From contig CAMLEO010000063.1 of NCBI GenBank assembly GCA_946478975.1, positions 1 through 27,625 of the forward strand: a DNA stretch of 27,625 nt, given 5' to 3'. Both the position numbers and the translations under genes were made by a program. Positions 25,750-27,625 of the stretch are shown in pieces (position 1 is the stretch's first letter; every line of letters starts with the position of its first letter). Under the pieces are notes generated by a model that saw only the letters and a list, made by a program, of their open reading frames with translations, did no database searches and had not been told where the DNA came from. This DNA comes from an uncultured Steroidobacter sp. (GTDB taxonomy: Bacteria > Pseudomonadota > Gammaproteobacteria > Steroidobacterales > Steroidobacteraceae).

Positions 25750-26919
25750 ATGACGCTGGCATTGTTTGAAGATCGCGGCACACCGATCGATCAACAGCGG
25801 TTCACTTGGCGAGAGCTCGCGGGCAAACCCATCAGCAAGCTGGATGACGATGCGTTCACGCGTGTTCGCGTCATCCTGATGAATGGCCTGGAAGTCGAAG
25901 CGATGCGCTTCTCGCACGCGGCGGCCCGATTCAATCTCGATCTGCGCCGGCCGCTGGCCGAGATCCGTCGCGTCGAGCATCACCAGGCGACGCTGGTGAA
26001 CTGGCTGCTCGGCGCCGACCATTCGCCGCTGGAAACGACGATTGCTTACGAGCAGGTTGCGATCGAAGTCACAGCCGCACTCGCGCAGCAGGAGCCGGAC
26101 GCGTACCTCGCGCAGAACTATCGCTTTGGGCTGCTGGAGGATTTCGATCATATGTATCGTTTCTCGGCGCTGCTCGACCGGCTGGAAGGCAAGGATTCCA
26201 ACAACATCCTGCAGAGCTATACCGACGTGCTCCCCGGACGGCCGACCGTCATCGAACATCGCTCGCCGGAAAACGATCTGCGTCGCCCGTTCGATCGCAA
26301 GACCGCCGCGCCGCTGACCAAGCTCAATGCGCTGACGCTCACGGCGTCCGAGAATCAGACGCACGACTACTACATGAACATCGGCCCGCTGTTCGCAGAC
26401 CCGGTCGCGCGCCAGCTGTACGCAGAGATCGCTTCGATCGAGGAACAGCACACGTCACATTACGAGTCGCTGCTCGATCCGAGCCAGACGCTGCTGGAGA
26501 ACTGGCTGATGCACGAGACTATGGAGGTCTACAACTACTACAGCTGCGTGCAGCAGGAGTCCAACTCCCGGCTCAAGGCGATCTGGGAGCGCATGCTCGA
26601 TTACGAGCTCGGGCATTTCAGCCTGGTCGCCGAGCTGTTCAAGAAACATGAGCGGCGCGATCCGGTCGAAGTCGTCGGCGAACGCCTGCCCGAGCCCATT
26701 GCCTTCGCGAGTCAGCGCGAGTTCGTGCGAGCGACACTGGCGCGTGAAGTGAACCTGCGGCCGAAAGGTGAGGACTATGTGAGCCTGGAAGAAGAGCCGC
26801 AAAGCTCACTCAATTATCGCAATCACATGAACTCCGAAGGCTCGCCCTCGGAGACGGTCGCGGCCGGCTACAGCTGGCGCCCCGGCACGGAAGTGCTGCG
26901 CAAAGTCGCAAACCTGTAA
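25750..26919 (+). CDS. Two-module ferritin-like protein of unknown function
   Basis: 389 residues from the ATG at 25750, chosen for its AGGAAGG site about 6 nt upstream; a longer frame to 25678 has no such site. The protein is almost wholly helical, with repeated Glu/His patterns expected of a dimetal four-helix bundle. The first module (about 35-145) has GLEVEAMRFSH, EIRRVEHH, EQVAIEV and LLEDFDHMYR. The second (about 200-300) has TASENQTHDYY, IEEQHTSHYES, MHETMEVYNYY and DYELGHFSLV. This suggests a tandem duplication of a ferritin-like fold, each module able to bind metal. The last 80 residues are polar and not clearly folded. Its role could be metal storage, peroxide defence or an oxidase, none shown. 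It is followed 12 nt later by a second ferritin-like gene, so the two are probably an operon. Confidence 0.75.
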   Translation: MTLALFEDRGTPIDQQRFTWRELAGKPISKLDDDAFTRVRVILMNGLEVEAMRFSHAAARFNLDLRRPLAEIRRVEHHQATLVNWLLGADHSPLETTIAYEQVAIEVTAALAQQEPDAYLAQNYRFGLLEDFDHMYRFSALLDRLEGKDSNNILQSYTDVLPGRPTVIEHRSPENDLRRPFDRKTAAPLTKLNALTLTASENQTHDYYMNIGPLFADPVARQLYAEIASIEEQHTSHYESLLDPSQTLLENWLMHETMEVYNYYSCVQQESNSRLKAIWERMLDYELGHFSLVAELFKKHERRDPVEVVGERLPEPIAFASQREFVRATLAREVNLRPKGEDYVSLEEEPQSSLNYRNHMNSEGSPSETVAAGYSWRPGTEVLRKVANL

Positions 26920-26931
26920 CGGAGAACGGAC

Positions 26932-27625
26932 ATGCAAGATTCCACCGACGCCACCCGCACGGGTCTGAACCGCACCGGCATCCAGATGTCGCCGGAGCAA
27001 ACCAAGGAAATGCTCGCAGGCATGGAAGCACTCGAAGTCGACTCTTCCGCGGAGTCCTCGCTCGACGGCCCCGACGGCCAGGCGCTCTCGGTCACGCGAC
27101 TCGAATACATCGCGATGGCCGATCCGCTCGGCTCGGTGCCGGCGCCCGGCACGCTCAAGGGTGCGGCCAAGAGCGGCGCCAAGATGCTCACCGGCAGTCG
27201 TCCGCAAGCGTTCATCGACAAGCTCGCCGAGCGATTGGCTTTCGAACGCGGCGGTGCTCGTTTGTACGACGCGGTTTACGCCAAAGCGGTCGCGCACAAC
27301 GACGAGCTCAACAAAGTCAGCGCGCAGGAGATCCTGGAGATTCGCAACGCCGAAGCGCAGCATGCTTTGCTGCTCAAGGAATGCTTGGAAACACTGGGCG
27401 CGGACCCCACGGCGCAGACGCCCTGTGCCGACCTGGTCGGCGTCGAGTCGATGGGACTGATCCAAGCCGTTACCGATCCACGCACCACGCTTGCACAAAC
27501 GCTGCACGCGGCGCTCGCGGCCGAACTGATCGACAACGAAGGCTGGGAAGGCTTGATCCTCCTGGCGCAGAAGATGGGCCACGACGACATGGCCGAACGT
27601 TTCCACGCAGCGCTGGAGGAAGAAG
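26932..27625 (+). CDS. Ferritin-like protein (3' end outside window)
   Basis: An open frame from the ATG at 26932, with GGAG about 7 nt upstream, to the window end, giving 231 residues so far. The first 90 or so residues are low in order, with many Ser, Asp, Gly and Pro. A ferritin-like four-helix bundle then begins: LAERLAFERGGARLYDAV (Glu), EILEIRNAEAQHALLL (Glu...His), LAAELIDNEGWEGLI (Glu), and a fourth helix in ERFHAALEEE that is cut off. The Glu and Glu-x-x-His spacing fits a diiron site. It lies 12 nt downstream of another ferritin-like gene and is presumably co-transcribed. The substrate, if any, is unknown; storage, rubrerythrin-like or stress functions are all possible. Confidence 0.75.
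   Translation, partial: MQDSTDATRTGLNRTGIQMSPEQTKEMLAGMEALEVDSSAESSLDGPDGQALSVTRLEYIAMADPLGSVPAPGTLKGAAKSGAKMLTGSRPQAFIDKLAERLAFERGGARLYDAVYAKAVAHNDELNKVSAQEILEIRNAEAQHALLLKECLETLGADPTAQTPCADLVGVESMGLIQAVTDPRTTLAQTLHAALAAELIDNEGWEGLILLAQKMGHDDMAERFHAALEEE

Overview
The window is a GC-rich, densely packed stretch of chromosome. The codon use, a sigma-54 activator, a CheB/CheR fusion kinase and repeated 4-base ATGA/GTGA gene overlaps suggest a Pseudomonadota genome, perhaps a gamma- or betaproteobacterium of the Steroidobacter or Ramlibacter kind. That placement is inference, because no rRNA or other marker gene is present. I see no tRNA, rRNA, insertion sequence, prophage or CRISPR array.

Layout. 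(1) Positions 1-704 hold the 3' part of a Crp/Fnr-type regulator on the plus strand. (2) Positions 697-10242 hold a nine-gene minus-strand operon. Read 5' to 3' it encodes two extended SDR sugar epimerases, an MDR dehydrogenase, a Gfo/Idh/MocA oxidoreductase, a GT4 glycosyltransferase, three GT-B/CgeB-like glycosyltransferases and a CmoB-like methyltransferase. (3) Positions 10243-10521 are a divergent control region with a near-perfect sigma-54 (-24/-12) promoter facing the minus operon. (4) Positions 10522-17217 hold a seven-gene plus-strand operon: myo-inositol-phosphate synthase, histidine phosphatase, CgeB-like glycosyltransferase, sugar-phosphate nucleotidyltransferase, a GH-A clan glycosidase whose barrel halves are in swapped order, phosphopentomutase, and a GT9/OGT-like glycosyltransferase. 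(5) Positions 17171-19329 (minus) encode a stand-alone CheB methylesterase followed by a sigma-54 activator that lacks a receiver domain. (6) Positions 19434-24690 (plus) encode a 1543-residue CheB-CheR-PAS-histidine kinase-receiver hybrid and a small protein joining a phosphotransfer-like helical segment to a receiver. (7) Positions 24796-27625 (plus) encode a metallo-beta-lactamase-fold hydrolase and two ferritin-like proteins, the second cut by the window end.

How the parts may work together. The two divergent operons (16 genes) look like one pathway. It would make a cyclitol phosphate from glucose-6-phosphate, make or modify pentose- or deoxyhexose-type sugar nucleotides, and assemble a methylated oligosaccharide or glycoside with at least six glycosyltransferases. 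None of the 16 products shows an evident signal peptide or membrane helix, and no flippase, polymerase, ABC exporter or lipid-carrier sugar transferase is present. The product may therefore be an intracellular glycoside, or export may be encoded elsewhere. The sigma-54 promoter plus the linked activator suggest inducible expression, and the neighbouring CheB and CheB/CheR kinase genes are the obvious candidate input.

The features most worth a second look are the permuted glycosidase, the sigma-54 promoter/activator pair, a 14-bp tandem repeat in which each unit carries a ribosome binding site and a start codon at a gene junction, the loss of the catalytic Asp in the kinase CheB domain, and Ser in place of the phosphothreonine in phosphopentomutase.
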